From Viscum album (Eukaryota > Streptophyta > Magnoliopsida > Santalales > Viscaceae): a stretch of 64,000 nt of DNA. Below the pieces are notes generated by a model. That model was not told the origin of the DNA. It was given only the letters and a program-made list of their open reading frames with translations, and ran no database searches. Position numbers and translations under genes: made by a program. The stretch covers positions 1,863,918,988 through 1,863,982,987 of the forward strand of contig OY728128.1 in NCBI GenBank assembly GCA_963277665.1, read 5' to 3'. Positions 12,499 to 26,500 of this stretch are shown piece by piece; positions within the stretch are counted from its first letter, which is position 1; every line of letters starts with the position of its first letter.

Positions 12499-12990
12499 AA
12501 TGATGCGGTAAAACCCATTAGAGGATATAGTGAGACTCATAAGGATTCAATAGTGGTGGAGAAGATACTTCATGTCATATCAAAAAGATATCATCCCATT
12601 GTATTGGATCTATAGGATCATGATATTGACACACTTCATATTAGTGACTTTAATACCCTCTTGGATGTATATGATATAAGGAAGGAATAAATACAAAAGA
12701 GAAATATTTTGGAAAAGAATGAAATAACGTACAAATTTATGATTTAAGAAAGGTCCTTCGAGAATATTGTTGAAATTGAAATAGGTATTGGTTCATAAAA
12801 TTTATATTTAGATGAATATATAGATGTAACATTTGAAAATTTTGTGTGACTCATATTTAGTGTATTCAGAAATGGTGATGGTAATTCTTTAGGTAAGTTA
12901 CCGTTGATGTGTTTGAGATTTGGGGAAACTATATATTTAACTATAAACTGTCCAAGTATGGAATAAGTTTAATTTGATGATAAAGAGGAG
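12499..12990 (+). pseudogene. Ty1/copia gag relic (UBN2-type) with worn zinc knuckle
   Basis: The frame from 12499 reads through SIVVEKILHVISKRYHPIVL and then DTLHISDFNTLLDVYDIRKE. This fits the plant copia gag region whose family pattern is VVEKIL-(hydrophobic)-P-F/Y-IV followed by an acidic stretch, L-(T/S)-(L/V)-DEL and L. Stops at about 12613 and 12688 break it. Near 12935-12985 a stretch reading YKLSKYG may be a CX2CX4HX4C knuckle with both Cys and His changed. The family normally has PR, IN, RT and RH after gag; none is seen between this and the LTR start at 13178, so it was probably cut by insertion of the next element or truncated. Confidence 0.65.
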
Positions 12991-13177
12991 TCCTATAAAG
13001 ATATTTCAAGGATGAATTACTTGAATTTCAAAAGTGGTAACTTTTTAAAAAATTAATCAAAAGTAAACATATTAATTACTAAATTTAGTTGATATATGTC
13101 CACGAGGGGTGGAAATTAAAATGATGAAAATAATAGTGATTGGTCTTCATGAATTACAGCATAAAAGTAATAAATTT

Positions 13178-16000
13178 TAATTTAAATGATCCTAAATGTT
13201 ATAAATGAAATCCCTATATTAACTTAATTAAATTATTTATTATGTAATATGTTTATAGAAAACACATGCAATTTTATTTTAATTACATGAAACTCGATAT
13301 GAAGTAAAATTAATATAATAACCATTGATAACAAAGATGTTCAATAGTGATCACATGATTAGTATAAATATATGGTTTTTACAAATCAAGTTGACATAGT
13401 AAAAGAAGTGATGGGAACAATTAGTTGGTTCATACCCTATGAATCCCATTTATAAAATAATTCAAGGGAGATAGTATTTTTTGGGTTTTCCCTTTACCAA
13501 TCTCAATATGAGATCTAAAAAGTTAAGCATGAGAGAAATCAATTATAAGAGAAGTTAAATATCATCAAAATCATGACCCAACCCATGTTCGCCAAACGAC
13601 TCCTTGAATATCCCACCATCTCACATATTACCCTTAGGGATTTCTTTGGTTTGTTAAAGGTATATGTATCAGTACCTGAGAATTATAAGTATGTATATTA
13701 TTTATTTAAGAATAAGGAATATATTTTCATCCCTTTATTGTAACATAAAAAATGACATTTATTTTGATACAATTAAGGGATTTTTTTGTTAATAATCAAA
13801 TTATACTATTGAAATAAACAATTTAAAAAAAAATTAATATTTCAATAATATATTATTATTAAATAATTATTATAAAATATATAATATCATATAATTTTTA
13901 TGATTTATACGGTATTTTTTATAATGGTTCAAAAACACTCAATGTTAAAAAACCCAAAATTTCTTATCAAATATCAAATTTATTTTTAAATGTGAAAATT
14001 CACATATTTAGAAAAATATTTAGATAAAAATAATATTACTTTTGGAATCATCATGTTGAAATTATCCAGTAGTGAATTTTTAATAATTTTTTGAGTGTCA
14101 AATTTTTGCGTAATAATTAAATACTATATAAATATACATTGTGTATTATTCCATCCTAATGAACCAATCATGATGAAATAATTTTTATAAATGGGATTCA
14201 TAACCCTTTTAAAATAATTTTATTTTATGTTTGTTTGATTTATATTTTTAGGCCATTATGAATCATGTAAAACATATTAAATATTTTAATGTTTTAAAAT
14301 CCTTTATTTATGATTATGACTCACCTCTATATATGAAAGGGAATTATTTTTATAATCTCACACCTTGTCATTATAAAATAACAAAAACCAGTTCAATTTT
14401 TCAGAAACCATGGGAATAATCTACGAAAATGATTTTGGTATTGGATATTTTATTATGTAGAGTTCAAGACCTAATTAATAGTGAAATAACCATAATATTC
14501 AAAATAATCCCCCCTAAGATTCCATTTAACTTCACTCAAACTACATTAACACATTAATACTCTTACATCAACTCTCTAGATTCTTCCCATAGGGCCCCTT
14601 ATCTCTCAAAAAGCCCCTCCCATGATTTTGGAGTCAAACACTCTAGCAAGGGACCTTCCTCTTCTACTATCAAATCCAAGAACCTTCATTGATATTAGTT
14701 CTCTTAGTTTCAATTAGTTATATTTTTGTTGATTTATAATCATTTACATTATGTAATATTCAATTTATTTTAATGAGAGATAATTTATCCTCCATTATTT
14801 TCACCCTAAAGTGTGTTGTTACTATGGAAAGATTTTATAAGGGTTCATAACCTTTTCGTCTGTATTCAAATTTATTTATGAACATATGCATTCTTTTTCC
14901 ATTTTTTAATATTTGTACATATAATTACATGTCCTTATTACCTCCCATTTTATTGATAAATTATTTGAGACCACTTTCTCTATCATCAACCATTTTTAGA
15001 AATTTTAATTTGACGTTGTTATGCTGTTGACATTTTGCTGTGATTTTCCATTCCAAAACAATTGTATTGTGAATACCATACCCATTATTCTATCAAGGAT
15101 ATTCACCGTTATTAACATATACTTACTGGATTGGTACTTACAATTATGTGTTCCACATTAGATTATTTTGTAATAAATTATGACGATGAATTACTCTATT
15201 TTGAAACATGTCTATGGAAGAGACATACGAATGATAAATATATGAATATGATGGGTGCACCTAGATTTATAGAGTGCTCCAATGAATTGGGTATTTTTTT
15301 ACTATCATGATACATCTTGTTGGGATTGGTAGTGAACGTGGTTCCATTATTATACTTTTCCACCATGAAGAGATGTTGTGTTTATCTTGGACATATTTTT
15401 ATGGTTCAGTGTTTTAAGTTGTTGGACATTTCCCATTTTATGATTATAATGCTATATCATGCCTTGTCTTTCATGTTAATTTTATTCCTCACTGATATGC
15501 TTAATTTCTATCATTTATTATCTTCTTCATGTTATTTCTTGTTTATAACCTTATTGAGTTTTCTAGTTCACCACTTTATTATGTATTTCCCCATGATATC
15601 TCATAATGTTTAAAAAAGCCATTGAAATTTATAACCATGTTAAGATTGTTTTCAATAGTTTTGTTGTAACCATTCTTCATGGTGATATTCTATATACCTA
15701 TTTTCTATATACACTAAAAATTTCAATATTTCTTGTATTATTAAATCTAATTATATGTAATAAATCAAGAATTAATGGGTCAGAAATATCTGTGTTGTTA
15801 TTGTTCGTATCATAGAAACAACTAAGTTATTTTTGGGATTTGGATTAGAAAACTATGGATAATTCCTTATTTATAAATACTAATTATTAGAAAACATACC
15901 TAGGTTTTGGTATGTATAATTTAATTTATTTATCAATATAATACATCCATTTTAAGATACTATTACTGAATGTGGTTCAATAACACATGCACCTAGTGGT
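13178..16000 (+). repeat. 5' LTR of the second Ty3/gypsy element
   Basis: The start is set by alignment with the 3' copy, which begins just after a polypurine tract at 20857: CTAAATGTTATAAATG here against CAAACATTTATACATAA there. Homology is easy to follow to about 15700 and perhaps to GGTTACAACTCAGATAA near 16000, against GATTATAACTCAAATAA near 23520. The TG start is no longer certain. A 98-codon frame at 15317-15613 lies inside the LTR and has no known domain. Confidence 0.75.
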
Positions 16001-17955
16001 TACAACTCAGATAAGGTGTCCCGAGCAATGTGAGGGTAACCTGGTACATGAAAATGGGCCTTATTATGCACCATATTTGTCACTCTCAATGGATATTCTT
16101 CAGTAAATTCATAATATCATTAAAACCCATTAGTAATGGAATAAAACTGATAGCATAAGAATATTTTTTAGGAATTAGATCATGGATAACATATATCCTT
16201 TCCATAAAATTCATATGTTAAGGAATAAATTTAATTTATTTTCTATCACTTTAATTTCATTTAATTTCCCTTTATGTGTTCAATATTTTTAAAATAATCA
16301 TCTGTAATTTTTATTTTATTTTAGAAAATGGACAAAAATAGGAGTAATTGGGTAAAATATCAATGCAATGTGCAATGTGGTGACTGTCCCAATGAGATAC
16401 CCAACCCATTGAGAGTGTGAATCTTGAATTTTATAATGATACACAATCAAATAACCCATATTTTGAATAGAACCCTATATGAATAGGTACACCAACCACC
16501 CCCCTCACTATGAGGTAACAAGCTTCAATCAATAGCTTCATGGTATAATGACCTCTTACGTTCACACGATCATATGATACCATAATAATGGAAAAATGGT
16601 TCCGTGCCATTAATAAGATATTCTCCATCATTCAATGTTCTCAAATAGATAATGATATGCTTTCTATTCATGATATAGATGGATAAGTTGACCATCGGTG
16701 GACACTGATCAATAAAACGAGGCCTATGGAAGAGATTATAGCGATGAAGTGAATGGAATAATATCAAATGTTTTCTGATTAATAGTTTCCTCACACTCTC
16801 CGACATAAAATAAAAATGGATCTCTTCACCCTTATAAAAAAAGATGATGAATCTAGAGAAGAAAATGAGTAAAACACCACAGGAATTTTATGATACAGCT
16901 TTCTCTTTGTCATTACAACTGAATTCAAGGATTCCACCTTCTTTGGCTGGATAAATCCTAGTCATTGAAACCACCCAAAGAACCATGAATATGAAATCTA
17001 TTAGGATATTTTCTAATGTGCCCTCAAATTTAAAATAGTGATCATATAATCTCGGGTGTTTCATATGGATAAGAATCATAAAGTGAATTTTAATTGTAGT
17101 AGTACGATGGATAAATCTAATTTTTCCATGAAGTTTCGACACCCTACTTGTCGAAGGTGTCGAAAAAATTACCTTAGAAATTTTATAGGGGGAATGAAGA
17201 AATGGTTAATGTTTTGGGATGAATGAAACATATATATATATTTTAAAAATATGAAACCCACTAATGAAATATGTGAATGTAATTCCCTTGTAAACCCCAA
17301 CTAGTTTGTCTAATGCTTCAACTACAATGAAACAATTAACTTTGAAAACCAATAACAAAATCAAAGTCTTTTTTGAGTGAATCAACATATTTTATGGCTC
17401 GAATGGTGATATTTTTCATCACAACCACTAAGGTGGATCCCGACAATGATATGAAGATATGTACTCTATTTATTCATCCATGAATAAATAATGCACATTT
17501 TTTATTCTAGTTCTACACATTCCTTCATATCACAAATGTTTAGGGTGACAATGGAAACACAACCATAAATAATGGAAGTAAAAATATTTTTGAAAATAGA
17601 TAATGTTTAAATTATTCAACACTAATTATAGAACTCCAACATATAAAATATTGTGTGTTGAATAACCTAGAAAAAATATCATAATCTATTTAGTGTCATT
17701 TAATTTAATTCTAGGTATATATTATATTTCTCTATATAGAGTTAACATAAATTAATGTAAGATAGAAATAAATCTATATATCATAAATCATCCCCTGATT
17801 ATGTAAAAGTTCAAATAAGTGGATGAATTTTAATTAGAACAAACTTCTCAAGAATGAATATTACTGACACATAAGAAAGTGTATCTAGCCCACTGATTTA
17901 TTGTAAGGAATTAATAATCCTTGAATACATTCCTACTATATGGTAAAATGCTGAT
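16000..17955 (+). other. Internal region of second Ty3/gypsy element; gag/protease not recognisable
   Basis: By position this should hold the primer site, gag and protease. I can find no zinc knuckle, no DSG/DTG protease motif and no clear TGGTATCA primer site on the plus strand. The minus strand has several consecutive short open frames between 16431 and 17388 but none with a domain I recognise. A perfect 10-base inverted repeat stands at 17134-17165. The region may include a later insertion or be too decayed. Confidence 0.4.
17134..17165. repeat. Perfect inverted repeat TTTCGACACC / GGTGTCGAAA
   Basis: Arms at 17134-17143 and 17156-17165 are exact reverse complements separated by 12 bases. 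Each arm keeps one CpG in a region that has lost nearly all of them. It could fold into a hairpin. It is not followed by a T run, and the context is a decayed transposon, so I assign no function. Confidence 0.6.
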
Positions 17956-20815
17956 GTATTTCTTGAGGAATTGTATTGTCTTCCTACAAATCGAGTGGTT
18001 AAATTCTCAATTGATCTTGTTCTTGAAGAATTTAAATTATCCACGAGTCTGTATAGAATTGATTTTGGGGAACATTTGGATCTAATGAGAAAATTTACAG
18101 AGAATCATGATAAAGGGTTCCTATACCAATGTTCATTACCATGGTGTGTACTGGTCATCTAAATTACTAAGAAGTATATGTAATGTTCCTTCACATCGAT
18201 TATTGTTAGTTCAAAAAGATCATGATAAAGAACAAGTACCATCCACCTCAGATTGATGACCTGTTTGATTAGGTATGTGAGTCACAATTATCCCTTGGAG
18301 GGGATCTTCGGTTGGGATATTGTCATGTAAGGGTGAAGAAGGATGATATCCCCAAGACCACGTTTGGTACAAGGTACGAGCATTATGTGTTCCTAGTGAT
18401 TTCATTAATACTCACTAATGCTACATCAATATTCATGGAAATTATGAATAGATTATTTAGAGATTTCCTTGGAAAAGTTGTGGTAGTCCTTATAAATGAT
18501 ATTATAATATACTCCAAAAGTAAAGATCAGTATGAGGACTATCTAGGAACTATTCTAAAGGCCCTATAAATAGTGAATATTTATTCCCAGTATAAAAATG
18601 TGATTCCATGTTGAATGAAGTATCTTACATGGGGATATCATCACACAAAATGGGATTTCTGTATACCCTTTAAAGATGGAAGAAATTGATGGATTGAAGA
18701 GGCCAATATCTGTGATAGATATCCATAGTTTCCTTAGGATAGTTAGTTATTATATCTTTTTTTAAAATTTTCTCATTATTATCAAACCCTATTACCAAGA
18801 TAACATAGAAGGGAGTGATGTTTGTTTAGAAGACATAATATGAGAAAATCTAAAGATATCAAAAATATTGTTAATAATGCACTAATTCTTAAAATACTAT
18901 AAAGAGGGAACTCTTTATGGTATATAGTGATTCCTCAAAGAATGATTTATGATGTGTACTGAAGAAAAATGATAACTTGATAGCCTATATCTTAAGGATG
19001 TATAAATTTAATGAGAAAAACAATCCCACACATAATTGGGAGTCGTCATTTGTGATCATTGCATTGAAATTCAAGCTACATTACCTATATTCGGAGAAGT
19101 GAGAGATATATATTGATCACATAGCCTCAAATATATATTCACACAAAAAGATCTTTATATGCACTAGATAAGATAATTAGAGGACATCAATTTTTATGAT
19201 TTCTCAATCCACTACCATCCTATTAAAGAAAATAAAGAGGGGAGATTACTAAAGTGGAAAAAATCTTGCATCCATATCAATGAATAAAATTGTGACGGAT
19301 CCAATATTTTTATATATGCAAAGGATGGACATAGGAATCTTTAATGTTGAATAATCAAAAATCATTTCTCAAATGATTTCTCAACCACCCCTCATAGAGA
19401 AAATAATGGATGCTCAATGAAATTAATTGGAAGTTCAGAAGGTAGAAGTCTTGATAAATTGAAAATCCATAGAATTTAAAATTGATGAAGGAATTTTGTT
19501 ACTTTGGTCAAGATTAAGTGTTCCATAAATTTCTGAGTTAATGAAGGAACTATTTTATGATGCAAATTGATCAAATTTATCCATTCAACATGGAAGTAAA
19601 TAAATTTCTCAAGATCTTAGTGACAACTATTAGTTGCACAATATGAATAAGGATATCACTTAAAGTACAAAAATATGATTAGTATTCCAGCAAGTAATGG
19701 TTTAGAGAAATAATTATTGTGGTACGATGTAACCATTACCCTTAAAAACATGTAAATGGGATAACATGAACATAGAAAAAGTCACTAGGCTTCAGAATAC
19801 ATCTTGGGGAAATAATATTCTATCGGTTATTATCAATTTTCTTATAAATATTTTTCACTTTTTTGTGATTCGAGAGAACTATTCACTAGTTCAACTTGAA
19901 TGGATGTATATTAGATAAGTAATAAGGCTTCAGAGAGAAACACTATCAATTTTAACTGATCTATATCTATGATTTACCCCCGTGATTTGAAAAATTATCC
20001 AACATGATCTAAACACAATGATGAACTTTAGAATTACATATCACCATCAAAATAATTGAAAATCAATTAAGTTTATTTAAGAACTAGATGATATATTTTC
20101 ATAATTTTTTATGGACATCAATGTATTATGGGATAAACACCATTCATTTGATTGAGTTATCTTACAAAAAATATTTTCACTCAAGCATCCAAAAATATCT
20201 CTATGAAGCCCCTTATGGGAATAGGATCAGGACACCGACATGTTGGGATGAAGTTGGGGAACAAAAACGTCTAGTTCCTTAAGTGGTTATTGAAATGGGT
20301 GAGAAGGTTAAGACAATTCATCAGCACATCAAGGCTACTCAGAGTCTAAAGAAGAGCTATGATGAGAATCTTTACCAAGGCATTGAGTTTAATGTAGGAT
20401 ACATCACATTCATCCACATATCTCTATGGAAGAGAACAAAGATATTTTGGATGAAGTGAAAGAATATTTCAAAATACATCAGTCCCTTAGAGATCATAGA
20501 CCACATTAGAGCATTGGCCAATCGACTAGAACTCCCACCGATATTATCACAAATACAAAATGTTTTCCATGTATTCTTCTTGAGTAAGTACATACTAGAC
20601 CTCTCACATGTACTAAATATAGAGTTAGTTCACATTGACAATGAGCTTTCCATTGGGAATCATCTGGTAAAGATCTTAGATCTTAGATAAAAAGTCTAAT
20701 GAAATAATAAATTTCACCTCATCAATGTGTTGTGGAGAAACAAATAGTTTGAAGAAGAAATTTAGTAACTGGAGGAGGTGATGAAGCTGAGTTATCTTCA
20801 TCTATTTAGTGTGTG
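17956..20815 (+). pseudogene. Ty3/gypsy pol relic: RT, RNase H, integrase, chromodomain-like tail
   Basis: Reverse transcriptase starts near 17956 with VVKFSIDLVLEEFKLSTSLY (family pattern VEFSIDLVPG...ISxxPYR) and goes on through DKGF...LPW, a QIDDLFD segment and, in an open stretch at 18312-18569, VRVKKDDIPKTTFGTRYEHY and LINDIIIYSK. The catalytic YxDD-type box (FIDD in this group) reads LIND, so one essential Asp is changed to Asn. RNase H is traceable at about 18960-19250. In integrase, the zinc finger falls near 19610-19690, the core near 19780-20280 with ILTDLY keeping the second Asp, and RTPTCWDEVGEQKRLVP follows at 20230-20280. The tail near 20585-20815 keeps the HVLN and VLWRN motifs typical of Tekay elements. 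Numerous stops and frameshifts make it non-functional. Confidence 0.88.
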
Positions 20816-20845
20816 AAAAGAAAAATTTGAGGGTGAAATTAATTA

Positions 20846-20856
20846 ATGGGGAAGAC
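20846..20856 (+). promoter_or_regulatory. Polypurine tract of second Ty3/gypsy element
   Basis: ATGGGGAAGAC directly precedes TATAATAACCC, a worn form of the common plant LTR start TGTAATAACCC. It lies about 30 bases after the end of the pol tail. Confidence 0.6.
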
Positions 20857-23570
20857 TATAATAACCCAAACATTTATACATAAAAATATCCATTTCATTT
20901 AATTAAGTATCTTATTATATAATATGGTTATAGAAAAAAATACATTTATTTTATTTTATTATACCCTATTGGAATTTGAAGACCAATAATTATAATTTCC
21001 ATTTATAAAATAGCCATTGAACAATAAGAACCTTATTAGTAAAAATATAAAGATTTAACAAATGCAATTGACAGAGACCAAAAAGTGATGGCCTCACCTA
21101 GTAGGATCATACCCCATACAAGGCATTTATCAAAGAATATAAGGAACAAATAATTTCATGCATTTAACTTTGATAACTCCCTATATGAGATCTAATAAAT
21201 TAAGCAAGAATGAATCATTTATGAGATATGTTAAAGCTCATCGAGATAACGACCCAAACAATGTTCACCAATCATCCAAATGAATGTCCCACCATCTTAT
21301 ACCTTGCTCGTAGGAAGTGTTTTGGTGTATAAATGTGATACATATTATGAACCTATAAAAATGATTATGTACAATATTTTTTATTGATTTATGAATATAT
21401 TTTCATCAGATTATTTTTAAATTTAAATGTATTTTCATTTTGATAATATAAAGGAGACATTATAATTTTGGTTAATATTCAAATTTAACTAATGAATTAA
21501 TTAATTATCAAAATACAAAATATTTTTTTATAATTTGTTATAAAATTATTATTATCAAATATAAATGATTATATAATATTTATGAAGTTAATTATATTTT
21601 TTATAAGGGTTCAAAAACTATTATTGTCCAAAATCCTTGAATTTATTAATAAATTTCGATTTTATTTTTAATATTTATAATTAAAATTAGTATAAATTTC
21701 TTTAGATTAACTGAATATTATTTTTGGAATCATTAAATCAAAATAATCCATTGGTTATAATTTTCTATGATAGTCGATTTTTCATTTAAAAATTAAATTC
21801 TATATAAATATAATTTATGTATTATGAAATCATAATGACCCCAAACTCATGAAATAATTACAATAAATAATATTCATAACCAAATAAATGTTATACCTCT
21901 AAAATAATTTTATTTTAATTTTTATTTATTATTTATTTTAATCAATTATGGATCCTCCAAAACTTTTAATATATTTTATTGTTTTAAAATCCATTATTTT
22001 GTAGTGTGAAACAAATCCTCGTAATTAGAAAATTATTTCAAAATTTAATCCCCTGTACATAGAAAATACTGAAACGCAATCCCATTTAGTAGATAACATT
22101 GGATAAAACTATGTTATTGTTTGTGGATTGGAATATTTTACTATTTAGAGTCGAAAACCAAACTAATAAATATATCACCCTCATTTATTATATAAACCCA
22201 CCCAAGATACCATTTATCTTAAATCAAACTCTATTTATCATATACAAGATTTTAAATCCACTCTCTATAGTCCTTCCTTGTTTCCCCATGATCTCAATAA
22301 GCCCCTCCCAAGAATATGTAGTCACACACTCATGGAAGGGACCTTCCTCTCCTCCTTTCAAATCCTAGCACCTTATTTGTATTTCTTACATATAATATTA
22401 ATTGGATATATTAAAATTAATTTGTAAACATTCCATTACTATAAAATTTATATTTGTTTAATTAGGTTTCATTTATCCCCCATCATTTGGACCCTTACCT
22501 AAGACGTTACTATGTCAAAATTTTGTAAGGGATTCTCAACTTCTCTTCTTCATTCATGTTTCTTTATGAACATATACATTCTATTTCCAATTACTATTGT
22601 TTTAAAATTTATTTTCCAATTCCCATTACTTCATTTTATATTTATAAATTATTATATACAACTTTTTGACTCATAAACCATTTTTATTATTTTCTATGTA
22701 TTGCTTATATGTTTTTGAAATTTCACCATGATTTTTCCAACCAAAATAACTATTTAGTGAATGTCATGCCCATTTTTTATATCATGGGTATTCAACTTTA
22801 TGAACATATACTTAATTATTTCAGGAATAACTGATTGTATTTTACATTCCTTTATTGGGTAATAAATTATCATGATTAATGCATTTATGTTGTATGATCT
22901 AAAGGGTACACTTAAGCATAAGAATAAAAAGAATGTGATTGGTGCACCTGAAATAATATAGCACTCCAATCATTGGGTAATGTAGAGTATCATGATATGT
23001 CTTGTTGGTATTGGGAGTGACCATAAATAATTTGTGGGAATTTTTACCCCATGAATTCTTGTAATGTTTGGTGATGACTTATGTTTATGATTTAGTGGTT
23101 TAAGTTGTTGCGCCATTTCCCATGTTATGGTTATCCTATAATATCATTCCTTATTGTTTATGTTCCCTTAAATCCTCATTGATAGAAATATTTTATAACA
23201 TTTAATATCTTCTAAATTTTATTCATCTTTATTCCCTTATTTAGATATATACCTCACCCCATTCTTATATATGTCCCCAAATTATCTCATGGAGTTTTAA
23301 AAAGTTAGGAAATTTTAGAATCATGTTAATGGTGTTTTTGATAATGTTGTTGTATCCCATGTTTATGTTTTTATTCAATGAACCTAATTCCCCAAGAAAA
23401 TATAATTATTGAAATATAGGGTTTTATTAAGTGTAATGATATGTAACAATAGTCTTATTAATGTGAAAATAATAAAAGGGTTGTTATAGTAATAATTATT
23501 TAAAAGAAGACAAGTAGTGATTATAACTCAAATAAATAAGTGGTTTCATCATGAAATGATGAATAAGTAC
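20857..23570 (+). repeat. 3' LTR of the second Ty3/gypsy element
   Basis: Starts TATAATAACCCAAAC after the polypurine tract and follows the 5' copy through many landmarks. It holds a TATA-like box near 22186 and then a CT-rich leader with AAGCCCCTCCC and GGACCTTCCTCT. The right limit is approximate: similarity to the 5' copy is clear to about 23380 and weak to about 23540. An 89-codon frame at 22099-22368 overlaps the promoter region and is probably chance. Confidence 0.72.
22186..22199 (+). promoter_or_regulatory. LTR TATA box candidate
   Basis: TTATTATATAAACCC lies about 1.3 kb into the 3' LTR and is followed by pyrimidine-rich sequence. The 5' LTR has lost the box at the matching place. 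A plausible U3 promoter, by analogy with plant LTRs. Confidence 0.4.
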
Positions 23571-26500
23571 ATGAATACCTAATGGATTTAATGATAAATA
23601 TAAAATATAAGTTGGTTTTCTCAATTATTTTTGTGTTATTAAAAAAATTTGAAATGCATCCCATCATGTTGAATGCGATATTGATAATTTAAATAGTATG
23701 ATGTTCATATTCTCTTTAGGGTTGATGAAGTAAAATAATTAAACACTAAGGAAAAGAATAAATTTTTAATAGTAAAATATATTTATCCAATATAGTATAA
23801 AATTCATGAATAACTCAAGATTAATATGATATAGAAATATGATTAAATCAAAAACATTTTAAGTGTAATTTTTTAAATTCAATGTATGAAGTGAGAATTT
23901 ATCACTGAAGGAGAAGGTTGTTTTGGCTGATTAGATATTTGAAAATTGATATAATAAAAAATAATCCCACCAAATTATTATTGAATATCATGAAACCAGT
24001 GAAGAAAAGTTTACATCCCAATATAAATTGAGAGAAGATGATAGGGTCACACCAGAAAGTACTACATAGAATATGTTTTCCCTATAAATACTAAACTCGA
24101 TGTTATATTTGTTACTATGTGTAAAGATAAATTTTTTGGAAAAATATTTGAAATGGATATGAATTTTTTTATGTGTATATTAATGTTATGGTGTAACTAA
24201 TTGAGGTATAAAGGCTTTCAAAAATATGAACTCCATAAATGTTCTATGGATTGACAGACCAGTTCTCCCAGAAGTAGAGAAAATTTTATGGTTATTGTTG
24301 GTTCAAGAAAGACTACTAGTATATGATGAAGTTTTTATGGTTAAAATAAAGAACATTTTTGTCTTTCATTGATTTTTTTATTAGCATATATAGTGGTAAA
24401 TAATCCTTACAAATAATTGTGGTCAGATAAACTATTATTCAATGATAGAGAGTCATCTTGAAGTATTAATTTTATGGATTAAATGAAGTGCCTAGGTAAA
24501 ATAACCAACAATGTCATATTCTTGATTCTTTTCTAAATATATTTTTACCTCATATAGTTCAACATTAATTCCTATATTATTTGAAATAAAAAAGAAGAAA
24601 ATTAAAAGAAACGAAGAATAACATGTCATACAAGAAGAAAAAGGAAGATATTATAACTTCGTTGGAGATTATTAACCACAAAAAGGTTGCAAATAGTTTA
24701 TATAGGAATAAGGATAGAATAGTTGAATTAATATTAAGTCATCAACGAATGATGAAAGTTGAAGGTTCTTTAATTTTTTGAATGTAAATTCATTATTTTG
24801 AAAATATATATTTCATAAGTGATAATGATGAATGTTAATTTATCTTGTTATTTATCTAAAGTAGAAATAGTAAGATATGTAATACTTATCCGAAATTGGA
24901 TTTTTAAGATATCTTCAATGATCTTGGTGGTTTTTAGCCAACTAATGAGTTGAATTAAAATATAGAGCGGTTGAAAAATAGTTCTCAAAATTTATCCATT
25001 AATGTATAATGTATGATCAATAGGTCATATCTCCCATCATGTTATTTGGATATTGTAATCAATGGTTTTTTATTAAAATAACAACATAAATATATCTAAA
25101 TTTTAATAAATTATATATTTAAAAATATGTTGAAAATTATTTTAGAGTTTATCCATTCATATGTGTTTTATATGTTTTGGGGGAATTACATATTTATGTT
25201 GAGCATGTTCTTTGATAGTGTTATTAAAAGGGGACAGTTGTGAGTTAAACATATTTTTGTGTGAATTATGTGATTTTATTAATTTTCTAACATGTATTAG
25301 TGATAAATAATACAATACATGCAATTTATATGTTTTATTAATTGATTTTACAAAGTGAAATAAGTAAATTATTTATTTCATATTCAAATGGAAAATTGTA
25401 AATTCATATTTCATTTAATCATTTTTAATCAAGGGGTAAGAGAACCATATTATTCAATTAGTATCCTATAGTTTCAAGGGTGTTGGAGTGTTGAATGTAA
25501 TTCACTAATTTATAGAATCTTTGATATTGTTATTTAATCTTCTAGTATCCTAAATCAAGTTCTCTCGTATAGGAATGGAATTATTTAAAAATAATTCATT
25601 TCTATTTGTAAAGTATTTAATGTGAATTATGTTCCTTAATTCCCAAAACAAAATCACACGAAGGATATTGTGAGCCGAGTAGTTTTTTTGGAAGATCGTT
25701 GAGACAAAAAATAAGAATATGAAAATTGACAGAGAGATTAAGTGGATATTATAATTATGTAGTATTTTATTTCAAACCCATAAATCATGTGAAAAATTAG
25801 GTGCTTCATAATGATTCGTTTGAAATTATTTTTCATTATTATTAATAAATTATTAATGGTGATAATTGTAGTTTTATGGATCATAAAGAGAATCTGAAAC
25901 CACCACACCATTAAAATATATGAAAAATGGGTGTTGTGATGATTTGGGAAATAGAAACGATTTTTTTGGGTATAACATGAGAATTATGTTTCATATATCA
26001 TGGTGGTATAAGGACTTAGTTTTGGTGATTGGAGAGCATGGAATGGTGAAAAAATGGAGATACTGATTCTAGAATGGGCATTTCATCGGACATTTTTTGG
26101 AATCTAAATTGGGGTCGACATGCCATTGTTAATCATCAGATGCTATTTTATGAAGAAACTAAATTATCAATGAATATGTTTTATTAGGATTTTAATGTCT
26201 AGGTGGTATTATAATGTTTAAAAAAAGGATTTACATGTCATGCAGGATTCTGTTAGGGAAGAGATAAACCCATGCTGAAAATGTTATGTAGATAAAATTT
26301 CATGGATTAATTAAATTTGAGAGAGGATTCAAAATAAGGTAAGTGATGTTGGAAGAAATGTAGTAAAACACACCATCCTGGATGTATTTATTAGTAAAAT
26401 AGTTTCTAATATTATTTTTTGAAAGAAGATATTTTTTTAGATTAAAAAATAGTTCACTATTGTTCTAGATCTGTTAATGTCACTAATTTTTTTCACTACA

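Larger units (their letters stand above)
13178..23570 (+). mobile_element. Old, nearly full-length Ty3/gypsy element
   Basis: The two flanks are diverged copies of each other at an offset of about 7680 bases, and between them lies a plus-strand pol of Ty3/gypsy order. Shared landmarks include AAGCCCCTCCCA (14610 and 22298), AAGGGACCTTCCTCT (14650 and 22337), GGTGCACCT (15255 and 22940) and TTTTAAGTTGTTG (15410 and 23099). Indels and many substitutions separate the copies, so the insertion is old. The element starts about 190 bases after the copia gag. Clear LTR homology is lost near 15.7 and 23.4 kb, so the outer right end is uncertain by a few hundred bases. Confidence 0.8.
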
